The notes under the pieces are model-generated. The model saw only the letters and a program-made list of their open reading frames with translations, was not told the origin of the DNA and did no database searches. Below, one piece after another: positions 22,581 through 33,294 of a DNA stretch of 64,000 nt. A program made the position numbers and the translations under genes. Numbering within the stretch: the stretch's first letter is position 1; each line of letters opens with the position of its first letter. Source of the DNA: Drechslerella dactyloides (taxonomy: Eukaryota > Ascomycota > Orbiliomycetes > Orbiliales > Orbiliaceae); assembly GCA_020064725.1 (NCBI GenBank), contig JAGTWJ010000019.1, forward strand, positions 1,922,001 to 1,986,000, given 5' to 3'.

Positions 22581-25500
22581 TTATAAGGTGTTATCGAGTT
22601 CACCAGAGGCTACAGTCCTTAAGAAAATGGTACATATAACCGTGACCAAGTTGCAGTTCAGTGTGACGTAGCCGATTCTTGATAGCCAGGGGCCTGTTGG
22701 ACCGATAGCGCGTTTACGCAGTAGAATTGAAAGGGCCTGAACCTCAGGAATTCCCAAGACCACGAACATCGGAAACTTTGGGACTTTATTTGCCGTTGAT
22801 AAGTGAACCTCTATCGAATGACTGTCTTTGGGTAGATTCGCTATGCGCGACGCGCAGGTGACCCGCAAAGTTTCTACGAGGGCCTTATTAGAAGATTTAG
22901 ACAGCGAAGAGCTGAGGAAAGTGACAAATAGCGGCTGCATGTAGCCCACGGGAGGCACCATTTCCCCTGCAACCACAGTCAAGGCCTTGTTGTAGATTTT
23001 AGCTAAGAGCTCTTCCTGTGCTGACCAGTGTTCTGGGATTGCGAAAATGACCATCTGCGCGGTTCCAATAACATCGTATGGAGATACGAAAATCTCAGCC
23101 GAACTGGCTGCGTTTCCTGAGGTGATGACCACAGGCGTGAATCTACGATATTCCCGTGGACTGAAACCCAAGGAACCTATCACCCATGACGACAGTCCAT
23201 TGGGCACGTCCCTTTGGCCTTCGACTCTTGCTGAAAAATAAGCGTCTGGAAGCTCCAGATCATTGTTTAATGTACTGCCTCGCCCGGGAGCCAACTGGTA
23301 GAGGACAATGGCGTCTCCTTCTCGATACGCTCTTTTCGTCGACGGAGTGCTCGAAAGCTGGAGTTGCATTTGCAAAAAATTCGGAGCATATGTCCCTTCC
23401 GTGCCGCCAAAAGCAGGCTTAAATAAGGCTAACAATCGGGGCGTGGGCTCGCCATTGACAGACTGGTATTGAATGGCTATCTCTGAGATTTCCCGCAGAG
23501 CGTCCAAATTATCATGTCGGATTTCCAGGCCGTGTCTTATATTGATCGTTGCCACAGCCGCCATCTCGACTGTCCCAAGCAACATGAGCCAGAGTCTTAC
23601 TAGTCTGGACATGTTCCTATATCGCCACGCTGATGGTTCTTCTGGATCCTTTGGTGACTCACCGGACTCTGGTGGGTCAGACACTTTGGGTGCGTATAAA
23701 TCGTTCATCGCGCGAACCCGCTTGAATCCGAAGAACGGATCCTGAAGGCGAAGTATGCGACTGGCCCCATCCTTGTCAAAAGGTTTTATTAAATCCTCGT
23801 ATGTGCTGTAAATGTTCTGCAAGAGAGTTTTGGTTTCTTCCGTCACTTTGAAGAACGAAATAGTCACGATACCCCCGAATTTCACGCTGAGCTTTTTCCC
23901 AAATCCCTCCCGACGCAATGTTGCAAATAATAGATCGGCAAGATCTATACTTGTAAACGCTGGGCCTCCTGTTGCTTCGGGAAGTTTAAGAATACCGAGA
24001 TGTAACCTGCTGTCGGCGTCTTGTTCGGTGTCCTTGGGGACCTGACTCTTGGTGATGGTTTCGACTCTAAGCTGTGGTTGCGACTTTGGATTCACTAGAA
24101 GCGTGCGAAGTTCTCCCTGGCTGGGTTCATCCACTAATATGTGTCGTGTCACTCTGAGATCTCCCGACCCGCGCTGGAATACGTCGAATAGGACGGGGAA
24201 CGGATCCGTAGTGAGACCCGGTGCCGGATTATAATCGTAACGGTTAGTGATGTCATCCGATGGCCCGGACGGTTTGTTGTTATCCCATCCTTTATAGGGC
24301 TTCATCTCTGGATTTTTCCGGCGGTCAAGGCTCGAGGCTACGAGATAATTGAAGCCGGCCCGTGCCTTCAGGTGGGCCCCTGCGTATATGAGATCTTCGA
24401 TTCTCTCGGGTGATATCAGGGTCAGCGCTGGCACTTGGCCTTGGGCGCCAGCAACTGGAACTGAGAGGCCCGCTGGCGGCGCGTAGAGATCATCAAAGTT
24501 ATCATACGCATATGCTGGCGGCGCGTAGAGATCCATATAGTCAAAGTCACCATATGCAGATTCTGCATCCGCCTCAAATGCATTTGGAGATCCTGATTCT
24601 CCTGATTCTCCACCGCCAGAAGCAGTACTAGCCGGACTTGCGATATGTTGCCTTTGGCCATCGTCATCTTCTAACCCTAGCATCTTGCGAACGATACCGT
24701 CGCTGAGATTGAAAATAGAGGGTAGACCCGCTTTGTCTTGTGCTCCGTCTTCGCCTTCATCTCCGCTGGGACCTCTGTCGTTTGGACTAATGCTTCCCAG
24801 GTCCTCTGGGTATGGTAGTGGGTCGTGATGCATATCTATATCTACAGCCGGAGTATTGAATGACTGGTATTCGTATACGTAAGGAGATTGAAGATCTTCA
24901 AAGCCGGGTGTGCGCAGAGTCAGAAGGATAAAGGTCCGCTCGTCAACGCTGTCCTTTCCATAATGCAGCTCACTAATGTACGCGTCTCCAAGTATGTCGA
25001 TGTGCTCAGGATTTTCATAGAGAAAGGTATACGCCTGTCCCTCCGGACCGATATTCAGGAATTTTTGGTGATAGTAGTCGAACGTGGGATCGCCAAGCAC
25101 AATGCTTACGGGGATGCCAGGTTCAGGTCTGCCTAATGCAAGGTATCTTTCCACCTTTTCCGCGGTCTGGGACCATAGACCTAAAAAGAGAATATGGCGG
25201 ATGGGGGAACGCCCGGCCAGGCGTGCCCAAGCCTGTAAGATGGCCGGACCCATGAATTCCCGAACTGCATCAAAGGTGTAATCGCTAGTGTCAGGACCTA
25301 GAGGCGGGTCGCATTCGACGCCGTGATATACCAGATGTAGCTCGGCCGTTGAAACGGCGATAAAATAGTTGCACTCCTGAACATTTACTGTTTCTGACGG
25401 AAGTTGCAGAGTAACCATCGCTAGCTGATATGTTGGTAATGGATCCTCACGATACGTTGCGACGTTGCCGGTCAAGTCGTTGGCGAATGGGTGTCGGGTG

Positions 25501-26834
25501 GGATGTCGCGAAACTACTCTCATCACAAGATCCGGCGTTGGTGCTCCTTCCGCTTCGTTCTGGGGCGCTGGTTGTTGGGGCTCCAGGTTGAGTAGCTCAT
25601 CGTTGTTGATATGTTCGGTCTGTAATCGCAAGGTCACGAGCATGGTAGCCGAGACTAGGACTGTGGTTCCCTTTCGGTACTTGAATCTGAAATTGATTGC
25701 ATCTATGTAGGCGTTGTGGAAGCTTTGCGGGTAGGTTTTCAGCAGCCTGTCGACCGAATTTACCTCTCTTGTGCCGAATAGCGCTGCAAGATTTTGCCGA
25801 GCAGTCTCGCCATGAGGCGGATGTTCACCCACCGTCTCGGGGATAACATATTCCCATGACTCGTCCTGTGGCATTTTGTGGCCGTCAAAGTTTAAGGATA
25901 TATACTGAAGGACCCTGAAGGTGTTTTCTTGATTGTGAAGAGTTGAAAACGTAATATATCGTAGAGGTATGTTTAGGGGAGAGCTGGGGGCAGGTATTTT
26001 GACATCCCTGAGCGAAGTTATAAGTGTATTTCCTAAGCCAGAGCTCATTCCGGCTTTCCAGCAAAGCAAAAGTGGAACAATTGAGTCTCCAAGTTCAGGG
26101 CCAATATTATTTTGTACAATATTCATATGATTGTTTCCGTGAGAAACTTCGGATTTGCAAGCTTCATTATTTAGTCGGTCGTCATAGCGGAAGTTGACTA
26201 CCTGGTAACTGAACGATCTGGTATCGAAACCAACTTGCTTGAGAAGGATTCCCGGCTCTCTTGGGCATTGTCGGTCCGGATGTCCCAGGCTCACGTGATA
26301 ATTTAAAGACGAGTCTGGGAGTTCTTGGTCACGGCCGCTCACTAGCATTTGTAACCCGGGCCCCTCCTTTGTAAGCCAATCGAAGCCAATTCGATATGCT
26401 TCCTCAAAGGCTTGGGCTAACTGCTGCATATGAGGCGATCGAGCGGTAATGGTTCCTGGAGGCATACGCTTGGTGAATGTCTTATTGTCTCTGAGGATGA
26501 GACTCGACCCTTTGTTGTCATTAGGCACCGATTTAATCTTCTGGGTGAGTTTTCTCAGCATGCTTTCATTTTTTAGGTGATGCCGAACACTAAGGCCACT
26601 CCTTATATTTTCCGCATTACATTTTTGACTTGTATTATTCAAGCGTGCAGACCGTGAACAAGCTGCTCTTGACTTGCAATCTCTCACCGGTAGTCGTTCG
26701 ACTGGTTTGTTTGGCGGGTCAGTTTCCTGGGAATAGATGTGGATGACATGTCCTTCGGATCCGGTCAGGTTGAGATACCACCATACTGTCAGTAGCAGAT
26801 TGCTGATGTGAAAGATTTTATCGAGTCGACACAT
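22581..26834 (-). CDS. Large secreted-type protein A of a three-paralogue cluster (unknown family)
   Basis: Single uninterrupted exon of 1417 codons on the minus strand. The N-terminus (residues about 7-25, Ile-Phe-His-Ile-Ser-Asn-Leu-Leu-Leu and on) is a signal-peptide or signal-anchor-like hydrophobic segment, followed by a Cys-containing region. I do not recognise the family. Features shared with the next two genes: a 'DRQC' segment (187-190), a CWK-x-G motif (258-262), a hydrophobic motif ALFGTREVNSV (351-361), HILFLGLWSQTAEK (547-560), an acidic Gly/Ser/Glu linker (about 680-805), WLMLLGTVEMAAV (1082-1094) and FVVLGIPEVQAL (1357-1368). The linker carries a duplicated heptapeptide DLYAPPA (768-774 and 782-788). 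The length of open frame without stops argues for selection. Secretion or membrane attachment is inferred only from the N-terminus. Confidence 0.85.
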   Translation of the reverse strand: MCRLDKIFHISNLLLTVWWYLNLTGSEGHVIHIYSQETDPPNKPVERLPVRDCKSRAACSRSARLNNTSQKCNAENIRSGLSVRHHLKNESMLRKLTQKIKSVPNDNKGSSLILRDNKTFTKRMPPGTITARSPHMQQLAQAFEEAYRIGFDWLTKEGPGLQMLVSGRDQELPDSSLNYHVSLGHPDRQCPREPGILLKQVGFDTRSFSYQVVNFRYDDRLNNEACKSEVSHGNNHMNIVQNNIGPELGDSIVPLLLCWKAGMSSGLGNTLITSLRDVKIPAPSSPLNIPLRYITFSTLHNQENTFRVLQYISLNFDGHKMPQDESWEYVIPETVGEHPPHGETARQNLAALFGTREVNSVDRLLKTYPQSFHNAYIDAINFRFKYRKGTTVLVSATMLVTLRLQTEHINNDELLNLEPQQPAPQNEAEGAPTPDLVMRVVSRHPTRHPFANDLTGNVATYREDPLPTYQLAMVTLQLPSETVNVQECNYFIAVSTAELHLVYHGVECDPPLGPDTSDYTFDAVREFMGPAILQAWARLAGRSPIRHILFLGLWSQTAEKVERYLALGRPEPGIPVSIVLGDPTFDYYHQKFLNIGPEGQAYTFLYENPEHIDILGDAYISELHYGKDSVDERTFILLTLRTPGFEDLQSPYVYEYQSFNTPAVDIDMHHDPLPYPEDLGSISPNDRGPSGDEGEDGAQDKAGLPSIFNLSDGIVRKMLGLEDDDGQRQHIASPASTASGGGESGESGSPNAFEADAESAYGDFDYMDLYAPPAYAYDNFDDLYAPPAGLSVPVAGAQGQVPALTLISPERIEDLIYAGAHLKARAGFNYLVASSLDRRKNPEMKPYKGWDNNKPSGPSDDITNRYDYNPAPGLTTDPFPVLFDVFQRGSGDLRVTRHILVDEPSQGELRTLLVNPKSQPQLRVETITKSQVPKDTEQDADSRLHLGILKLPEATGGPAFTSIDLADLLFATLRREGFGKKLSVKFGGIVTISFFKVTEETKTLLQNIYSTYEDLIKPFDKDGASRILRLQDPFFGFKRVRAMNDLYAPKVSDPPESGESPKDPEEPSAWRYRNMSRLVRLWLMLLGTVEMAAVATINIRHGLEIRHDNLDALREISEIAIQYQSVNGEPTPRLLALFKPAFGGTEGTYAPNFLQMQLQLSSTPSTKRAYREGDAIVLYQLAPGRGSTLNNDLELPDAYFSARVEGQRDVPNGLSSWVIGSLGFSPREYRRFTPVVITSGNAASSAEIFVSPYDVIGTAQMVIFAIPEHWSAQEELLAKIYNKALTVVAGEMVPPVGYMQPLFVTFLSSSLSKSSNKALVETLRVTCASRIANLPKDSHSIEVHLSTANKVPKFPMFVVLGIPEVQALSILLRKRAIGPTGPWLSRIGYVTLNCNLVTVICTIFLRTVASGELDNTL

Positions 26835-28318
26835 GTCGATGTTGGAGCTGAGATTTGTGTCGCCTGGAAATGTAAACTATACATCCACCGTATCTGCTAG
26901 CTGGACAATGTCTACATCGTAAGATTGGTGCCTATATATTTGGATAGCTATAGATGTACAGATGCGCATGTGTGTTGTTAGTTGGATGCATGGCGCGTCG
27001 ATAGATTGATGATTGGTGTTTCTTGCTGCTGCTCTGACCGTTTAAGAAATACAACAACAGTTACCTAGCCACAGCTCCTGGAGTTGAGGCAAATGAAATT
27101 CAATTGTGATTAAACCAGTGCAAAGCGGACATGTGCCTTCGGCGTGCACATAGTACTAAAACTTCGAGCGACATACGTATTAATATGCATGTGCTGTGCA
27201 GCAATAACCACACAATTTATAACCTCTACGGATGCAACTACTTGGTACCTGCAGCACAGCCTGCAGTTGCCCGGACGTGGGGACAGATGCACAGAATGCA
27301 ACTGGGTATCCCTTCACGTTTGATGTGCCACAGACTTCCATCGATTCAATTTTCCGTGTGATATGAACCTTTTGAAGAATATTATATAAAGGAGATCAGC
27401 TCTGTAAATTTTGTTTGAGTCCTTTCTTGTAGCGGAAGGTCAATTAGCAACTGATCATGAAGGTCTCACAAGCGTATACAATCGAAACTCAATTCGAAGA
27501 AAGTATGCTAGTCGTATACAAACTTGTTGTGGCGCTTGAAACCCGTTTGTGTGGTTGGTGCCTTAAATTCGAATCAATACTCGGGGGGACGATAGTCCCG
27601 TGTTACTTTGCGTGTGACACGTATCATCGACTGGGCTTACAATCAAGAGTTGAGCGATAGACAAGCTATGGCTTCCAACCAACTCGAAGGATCTAGTGCG
27701 TGTTGTTTGTGATGGAGCTTTGAATCACTCGCCAGAGCTGCGCTCGCGATGCTGGTTGGATAGCTGTACAGCTGTAGACGTCAAACATGAGGTGTCGAAA
27801 TCTGAAAAACAGGTAGTATACCATTTAGGGCCATTATATTAAGGCAATAATGTCTTATCTACATGAGCAGAAACACAAGCATATTTTACAGAGAAGTAAC
27901 ATTCTACTTCCATAGCAAGTAGTTTATCTCGCATTCAAATATCATACAGTGCATACTTATTTGTTAACCTAACTTGGCTTGGTCTTCAAATTCGGCGTCG
28001 AGTGGCGACGTTGGATTTTGCATCTGCCGCGTTGTCTGAGTGCGATTATATTGCTGAAGCGTTTCGCAAACCTCTTCATGAACTCGAATTCGAATATTCA
28101 ACGCATGCAGGTGCAAAATCAAACGTTGAACGACGGGACTGTAGTTTATAATTTAGACTGGTCTCGCAAGCCAAACCCACACAGTTCCATAGACGTCTCG
28201 AGGTTATATCCGGCTAGGCTGACACCGGGACTAGAGCGACTGCATGCATGCTTGCAGTCAATTGCCTTCAGCACCCCGATGAAGTACTAGTGCTTGAGCG
28301 CAAATTGGATCGCGTATT
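26835..28318. other. Spacer between large paralogues A and B
   Basis: 1.5 kb containing the promoter of gene A and the 3' end of gene B. Small open frames (27457-27660 and 27979-28290 plus) show no domain character and no similarity to the paralogues. No inverted repeats typical of a transposon were seen. Confidence 0.55.
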
Positions 28319-31300
28319 CTAGAGACCGGGGCGATTTGATCTGTGTACTGGCCCCAGTGCCAGGCTGATCCGATTAGCCGATCGCGAGTGTTCCTTTCTT
28401 GCAAATCCTTGAGCGGCGACAATTCGTAGTCCAGATCCACCAGTAAGTGCTGCTATTTCATTCGCGAAGAAGTCAACTAAGGATGAAACGAGAAGAGCCT
28501 CAGAAGTGCCTGCCAGCCCGAACATTACAGTCCTTCTGGTGCCTCTGTCAGCCAGTCGCGTTGGGAGGTGTCGATTACTTTTGCCAACAGCTGAGAGATC
28601 TACGATCTTTGCTCCCAACTGCCCCGATCCCACCGGTGGAGCTCTTGGAAAGGTTTCACGGAGGCGACGGATCAGATTCGCTGTAGGGCTGGTGGTCGCG
28701 AAACCTTCGAAGGTGAAGTAGTGCATCTCAATTGGGGCGCCAGCTGGTTGCTTCGAAACAACTTGTTGCCACGCTCGAAACAACGACCGGCGCGCATCGA
28801 CCCAATCGGAATGGGATAGCTGTGGTCTCGCGGATAGCTGCAAGTTGAGTACGATCACATGATCCCCCGTCGTGGATACGAGAATATCGGTCGAACCACT
28901 ATGGCTTAAGGCGACTCTCAACCGAAAATAAGACCTCGTATACCATTTATTCCCGAATCCTAGACCCTCCTCCCCCTTCGAATACTGCTCTGGGAATCTA
29001 GACCGCATACTGGTTGGCTCCCCGACAATAGCGACGGGGGGCCAACCAAGCGCATGAGGTGCATTCTGGACTAGTGGCAAACTCATCGACTGCCCGATGA
29101 CGACTTGGAATAACATCGTTGCTTCCCCTCGCACCAAAATTTCCCTTGTCCACGGGGTGAGCGCTAGCTTCGCTATCTCTGAGCGGTCATGAGGCGTGGT
29201 TTCGTCGGCCCAGTGGGTAGAGCTTATATTATCTGAGAGCACTACCAAGACTCGGGGGATGAGCTTGTCGTTTTCTACGTCGTACGAGATGGCAATGGCA
29301 GAGATCTGTCGGATGTAGTCGTTATCCAGGTCGACGGACTTGCAGCGCAAGCTATATTTAGCGACTGCCAATACCTCTGGAGTTCCAAGCAGCATAAGCC
29401 AAAGCTTCGTAGTCCACTCCACTGTTAGTTGAGGGTCCGTGTATGATTCGCGTATGGCAGCGTAGAGGAAATCGTAGTCAACTCCTCCATAGTTCGCGCC
29501 TAGGTCTAAGAAGGGGTTCGCAATATACAACAAGTCCGATTCCACAAAAAAAGCTTCATAGTACCCGGTTGTACGGATTTCCGACAAGAGCGCCGTGGTT
29601 ATGCCTGACAACTGCCAGAAGGAGATGAGAATTGGCGTCGCAGCAGCTTTTTCACCGGGTCCTGAGGCTGGAGCTGTGTAGGCTCCGGCTGCGAGGTCAT
29701 CTGGCGCCAATGTCAGGAAGAGCGCGTTGGATAAATCGGTAGAATTGACAAGCTTATCGCCACCGATACCCATAACGCATATATGACTGCCGTGAAACTT
29801 TCGATACGCTAGCTGGTATTTCACATCACGATGCCCCATAGAGGTGATCATATAGTGAATGAACCTGTCTTCGTCCCAGGGAATTTCAAGGGCACCTATA
29901 ACGCCTGCGAATTTAAAGCCTTCCACGTCACGGAACCTCTTCTGGGTTAGGTGCGATGCCGGAAACCGTAGTCGGTACAAGTAAGGGTCCCAAAGTTGCA
30001 ATTGCTTACGAATACCGTAAAGCCGCCGATAGAGAGGAATAATGGGCGGTTTCACTCTTGTCATTCTTTGGAAGTTGTAGAGAGCTTGCAGAGCCTTTAT
30101 TTCGACACCTCTTTCCTCCGGTTGTAATGTAGTAGCCGTGGTTAGTAGCGTGCAGTAGTTGAATTCGGAGATTGCGTGGGCTGCCATCCAAACAAGGTTT
30201 TCTACGTCCGCCGCAGTTATAAGAGAAGGAATTGCAGGAGGGAGAGAATTGCTCTGTCCGCCCGTATCCTCATCCGAGCCGGATGATGATTCATCGGAAC
30301 CTATATCCATACTGTCACCGTCCATGCTATCGTCACTTTCTGGGGGTGGCCCAGCGGGGCCAACTTGGTTTTGGTTGTGTTCAATCTCTGGGCTGTTTTG
30401 GTCCAGCTGGGGCACCACGTCGCCGGCGAGCTCGAGGCCTCGATTGCCAGCGTTTCTAATGTGATTTGGAGGGGCCGTATATATATCATCTTCGAACTCT
30501 TCCATGCCGGGCGTACGCAAATGCACCAGGATACTCTCGCGCCATCCATCACCATCGTCTGGTTTGATTCTCATTAGATGTAGGGCGTTGATATACGAAG
30601 CTCCCACGCGTGGACCGTATGAATTCATATGGTGAAAATGCTGGCACGCCTTTCCTTCTAATGGGATTCGCAGAAAGTCCAACAGGACCCGCCGGAAGGT
30701 GTGTCCATGTTCTTCTTGGAAGGTCTTGGTTGCTCCAGATGCTCCACTTTTGAGATACTTGTGTATAAAATCTTTTGCCTCGGATGATAGAGCTGCAAAC
30801 ATGATATGCTGGAGAACAGCAGCTCCTGCTTGACTCTTCCATACTTCCAGGATCGCATTTGGCAAAATTTCTTGTATGAGTTCGTTGAAGGGTGGAGTCA
30901 GCCGCGGCCTTCGCGCACCGGATCTAGCTTCGTCTCGGTACACTATACGACCGAATCTATTAAATATTATGTGACCCTCGGATACCGAAGCTTGGAAATT
31001 GAACTCGTATTTCTGAGGCTGTCCTTCCAAAGCTGGGAATTCGTATGAGGCGGTTCCTTCCTGATAAGAAGGGCCCCGGCCTGGCGTATAAGTCGATAAC
31101 CCAGTTATGTGCGACTTGTAAGGATGGTCGGAAAGCTCGTCGGACCCATACCAGATTGCCACTGCAGATCGTGGATCTACATTGACGGCAAGTGACGGAC
31201 TGCCTTCGATTTCCGCGAGCTCCGCAGCATTGGCTCCACCACCGTCGAGGTACCGTAGGCGCACAAAGATATTGGCGGCATATACATCCTGGTCCGGGCC

Positions 31301-32329
31301 CGGGCGAGAGAAAAGGACGTATATGATTTCGGCTATCTCTGGCCTTTGGAGCCCATTCTGAAAAGTGTTCAACATCAATTTTATGGCGTTAATTTCACGA
31401 ACACCTAGGAGGGCAACCAGTCGTTCGTTTTCGGCGCGGTCATTGGGCCCTGCCTCGGAGGCCACTTCGTCAATGTTATATCGGTACATGTTGCCTACAG
31501 ACTTGCCAATTGATCCTTTGAACTCGTGCTGATCATCTGAGCTTACATAGATCAGAGTCGAAAGACTATCTTGGCTGTCAATACCATTAATGATTATCTC
31601 GTGTAGGTTCTTATCGTTTTCAATCGGCATTGTGTCCGAGTCGAATTCCAAATTTTTATAAGCTTCAGCAGGATCGAATTTACCGCTGGAGCCAACTTTC
31701 CAACAGATATACATCCAAGGCGTCAAATCGTCCGCGGCCTTGTTCCCGGTAATCAGCAGAAGTTTATGCTCAAGAGAAACCATGGCTTCGAAGGCGATAT
31801 CCCCGTCACGCGAGAGCTCCACCCCCCTGAAGGATCGGTCATCCGGCGCCGGGATTACAAACGATTCGAGACCACCATTGCGCCTACAAATCCGGAGAAA
31901 TTGCCGTGTCATACTAGTAAGAGTTTGGTCCCTGCGTCCCAAAGTGATAACAGCGCCATTGATGTGAATATCTGGGTCCACATCCCTGATACGCCCATAG
32001 AAATTTTTACTTCCTCTGATAAGAGCCTCTCTATAAAGTTTGTTCGCTCTTTGTGCCTGCACTGCAGCTTCGTCAACTTGCTGGCCAGATGGTTGGTCCT
32101 TGTCTGGGTCCGCTCGCTTATTTGGTCTGGGTGCCCGTCCAAGTTCCTTAGACGCGCGCGGTTCGTCGAAACCATTGTCCACCTGGTATTCGTGACCGAA
32201 ATATTTCTTTACCGACAAAGGACTGGAAGTAGAATAGGCCTCAACTCCTGTGAAAACAGCTGGGCCTATCCATTCCGTCGAAAGTGAAATGAATAAGATA
32301 TAGTAAAGGCATATCTTTATTTTAGCCAT
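28319..32329 (-). CDS. Large secreted-type protein B of the three-paralogue cluster (unknown family)
   Basis: Single uninterrupted exon of 1336 codons. The N-terminus (MAKIKICLYYILFISLSTEW) looks like a signal peptide. The same order of motifs as in gene A is present: GRRDQTL (131-137), CWKVG (209-213), VALLGVREINAI (305-316), HIMFAALSSEAKD, an acidic linker rich in Asp/Ser (about 645-695, with SDDSMDGDSMD and DESSSGSDED), LWLMLLGTPEVLAVA (about 973-986), and a third, weaker copy, LAGTSEALLV, near residue 1270. Overall similarity to A is low but collinear, so this is an old duplication. No introns and no stop or frameshift damage. No catalytic motif that I can name. Confidence 0.85.
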   Translation of the reverse strand: MAKIKICLYYILFISLSTEWIGPAVFTGVEAYSTSSPLSVKKYFGHEYQVDNGFDEPRASKELGRAPRPNKRADPDKDQPSGQQVDEAAVQAQRANKLYREALIRGSKNFYGRIRDVDPDIHINGAVITLGRRDQTLTSMTRQFLRICRRNGGLESFVIPAPDDRSFRGVELSRDGDIAFEAMVSLEHKLLLITGNKAADDLTPWMYICWKVGSSGKFDPAEAYKNLEFDSDTMPIENDKNLHEIIINGIDSQDSLSTLIYVSSDDQHEFKGSIGKSVGNMYRYNIDEVASEAGPNDRAENERLVALLGVREINAIKLMLNTFQNGLQRPEIAEIIYVLFSRPGPDQDVYAANIFVRLRYLDGGGANAAELAEIEGSPSLAVNVDPRSAVAIWYGSDELSDHPYKSHITGLSTYTPGRGPSYQEGTASYEFPALEGQPQKYEFNFQASVSEGHIIFNRFGRIVYRDEARSGARRPRLTPPFNELIQEILPNAILEVWKSQAGAAVLQHIMFAALSSEAKDFIHKYLKSGASGATKTFQEEHGHTFRRVLLDFLRIPLEGKACQHFHHMNSYGPRVGASYINALHLMRIKPDDGDGWRESILVHLRTPGMEEFEDDIYTAPPNHIRNAGNRGLELAGDVVPQLDQNSPEIEHNQNQVGPAGPPPESDDSMDGDSMDIGSDESSSGSDEDTGGQSNSLPPAIPSLITAADVENLVWMAAHAISEFNYCTLLTTATTLQPEERGVEIKALQALYNFQRMTRVKPPIIPLYRRLYGIRKQLQLWDPYLYRLRFPASHLTQKRFRDVEGFKFAGVIGALEIPWDEDRFIHYMITSMGHRDVKYQLAYRKFHGSHICVMGIGGDKLVNSTDLSNALFLTLAPDDLAAGAYTAPASGPGEKAAATPILISFWQLSGITTALLSEIRTTGYYEAFFVESDLLYIANPFLDLGANYGGVDYDFLYAAIRESYTDPQLTVEWTTKLWLMLLGTPEVLAVAKYSLRCKSVDLDNDYIRQISAIAISYDVENDKLIPRVLVVLSDNISSTHWADETTPHDRSEIAKLALTPWTREILVRGEATMLFQVVIGQSMSLPLVQNAPHALGWPPVAIVGEPTSMRSRFPEQYSKGEEGLGFGNKWYTRSYFRLRVALSHSGSTDILVSTTGDHVIVLNLQLSARPQLSHSDWVDARRSLFRAWQQVVSKQPAGAPIEMHYFTFEGFATTSPTANLIRRLRETFPRAPPVGSGQLGAKIVDLSAVGKSNRHLPTRLADRGTRRTVMFGLAGTSEALLVSSLVDFFANEIAALTGGSGLRIVAAQGFARKEHSRSANRISLALGPVHRSNRPGL

Positions 32330-33294
32330 CCAGCTTTTAGGCTTGGGATTGATTGCAGGTGCTGCCGAAAACGAAATTGATACAATAATTTCACATATGC
32401 TATATCTACATACGCGCGGGACGGACTCTACTTATAAGTTGAGCAGTTGCAAAGTCGTAGCGTTGACGAGACCGCCACGATTATGAGTCTCGCTTTTGCG
32501 GCATTCGTGGCACTGCACTGCACTGCGCAGCTAGCTTGCCCCTGACCTGCCTTCTATATAAAGTTGAGGGTCCTGAGGAACGCAATGTTTAATCTTTGCC
32601 TTAAGCCTCGTGATACGGGGGTAGCTGCGGGCGCCAGGAAAAAGTTGTTTGATAGAGGATATAGGGCAGCATATTTTAATTAGCCGCCATTGACCAACGC
32701 GTGGTAATCTGTGCGACTCGCCTGTGCATCTATCAATACTCAGCCGCGAAGGCGAACCTTTGTATGCGGTTAGATCCGAGCATACACTGAGGGGAAGTCG
32801 TATTCATCGATCGATCCTAATCGAAGAAGTGGAGGGCATCATTGAGCGCAGTGAGGCTTAGCGAGCATTAGGGTCCTCTGGTTATTGCAAAACGCATGGC
32901 ACGAGAGTTTGAGATGTGCACGGATAGGAATACTGCTGTGCCCGAGCAACAAGGGGGGATTTTATACTGTATACCGTACTATTGACCGAAGAGTGTATCA
33001 GGGGTTATATTACAGCATCGTATCAATGCTGTGGTTAATGCTTTGCTAGGCAACATGGCTTCTATGGCACAGTATAGTTACATATGTAAACCAAACGTGG
33101 ACTATCTACGTAGGTCTGACTCGCGAGACCACTAAGCAAGTGAACAAATTTACGTCGTTAATCCGTCTTGAGATTCTAAATCTCGATATCACTAAGTTAT
33201 AAGTAGACACTACATGAATCCGCACTGCTGTTCAAAGATTATACGATATCTTAGCTGGGGCTTCTATAGGGATGTCGATATATAGGCGGAAAGT
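32330..33294. other. Spacer between large paralogues B and C
   Basis: 965 bases with the promoter of gene B and the 3' end of gene C. TATA-like sequences lie at 32431-32439 and about 32554-32561. No coding frame is supported. Confidence 0.55.
32431..32439 (-). promoter_or_regulatory. Possible TATA element of gene B
   Basis: On the minus strand this reads ACTTATAAG, about 105 bases upstream of the gene B start codon. A related AACTTATAA word lies upstream of gene C. Inference from position and sequence only. Confidence 0.3.
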
